Below the pieces are notes generated by a model. That model worked only from the letters and a program-made list of their open reading frames with translations, did no database searches and had not been told where the DNA came from. From Nocardia sp. NRRL S-836 (GTDB taxonomy: Bacteria; Actinomycetota; Actinomycetes; Mycobacteriales; Pseudonocardiaceae): a DNA stretch of 64,000 bases. Location of the stretch: NCBI RefSeq assembly GCF_001279525.1, contig NZ_LGDY01000125.1:1-64000 (forward strand), read 5' to 3'. The translations under genes were made by a program, and so were the position numbers. Shown piece by piece: positions 63,952-64,000 of the stretch (its first letter is position 1; each line of letters opens with the position of its first letter).

Positions 63952-64000
63952 TACAGGGGCGCGTTCGCGAGCAGCGCCGGATCGGTGCCGGACGTCCAGG
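63952..64000 (-). CDS. Partial gene at the right edge (3' end only)
   Basis: A minus-strand frame ends with TAG at 63952-63954 and runs off the window. Only about 15 C-terminal residues are visible (ending GTDPALLANAPL). The hairpin just downstream supports a real gene end. Nothing can be said about function. Confidence 0.35.

Overview
The window is high-GC actinobacterial chromosome, most like the Pseudonocardiaceae (Lentzea/Saccharothrix/Actinosynnema group). The evidence is the strong G/C third-position bias, frequent GTG and TTG starts, the actinobacterial bcc-aa3 respiratory genes, and a gene order I recognise from Mycobacterium tuberculosis Rv2193-Rv2217 (ctaE, qcrCAB, trpD, ctaC, asnB, adoK, erpA-like, glycerate kinase, DUF3043, cobT, cobS, ilvE, pepA, lpd/sucB, TIGR01777 epimerase, lipB). 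The species cannot be fixed from the sequence alone.

Region 1 (about 1-30.5 kb) is conserved core genome. It encodes cytochrome bc1 (qcrC-qcrA-qcrB), cytochrome oxidase subunits (ctaE, ctaC, ctaF), trpD, a PlsC-type acyltransferase, asnB, adoK, an A-type Fe-S carrier, glycerate kinase, late cobalamin synthesis (cobU-cobT-cobS, with an unusual repetitive tail on CobT), ilvE, an APC permease, pepA, lpd, sucB and lipB. Strong hairpin terminators separate many units.

Region 2 (about 30.6-64 kb) is a biosynthetic island beginning just after lipB. Its core is a type II polyketide synthase: KS-alpha, chain-length factor (Gln in place of Cys), ACP, di-domain aromatase/cyclase, ActIII-type ketoreductase, PF04199 cyclase and an ABM-type oxygenase. 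Starter-unit genes include a KAS III-like protein with Ser for Cys, a malonyl-CoA:ACP-type acyltransferase, an alpha-methylacyl-CoA-racemase-like protein and a degenerate citramalate-synthase-like protein. Tailoring genes are two P450s, a ferredoxin and its reductase, WrbA, a PTGR-like reductase, an epoxide hydrolase, a GT1 glycosyltransferase, a nitroreductase and a membrane acyltransferase. An MFS exporter and an AlkZ-like DNA glycosylase suggest export and self-resistance to a DNA-reactive product. A SARP regulator probably drives the core genes.

The most unusual feature lies inside this island at 41.2-47.3 kb. Divergent from the SARP gene is a compact RiPP-like operon: a 61-residue putative precursor peptide, a fused E1-like/YcaO cyclodehydratase, a protein resembling only the N-terminal half of SagB dehydrogenases, and a histidine kinase made of two complete kinase modules in tandem, facing one NarL-type response regulator. 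Polyketide genes flank it on both sides, so the island looks like a type II PKS/azole-RiPP composite. An intact TnpB element has inserted at the 3' end of the epoxide hydrolase gene. The window ends inside another minus-strand gene.
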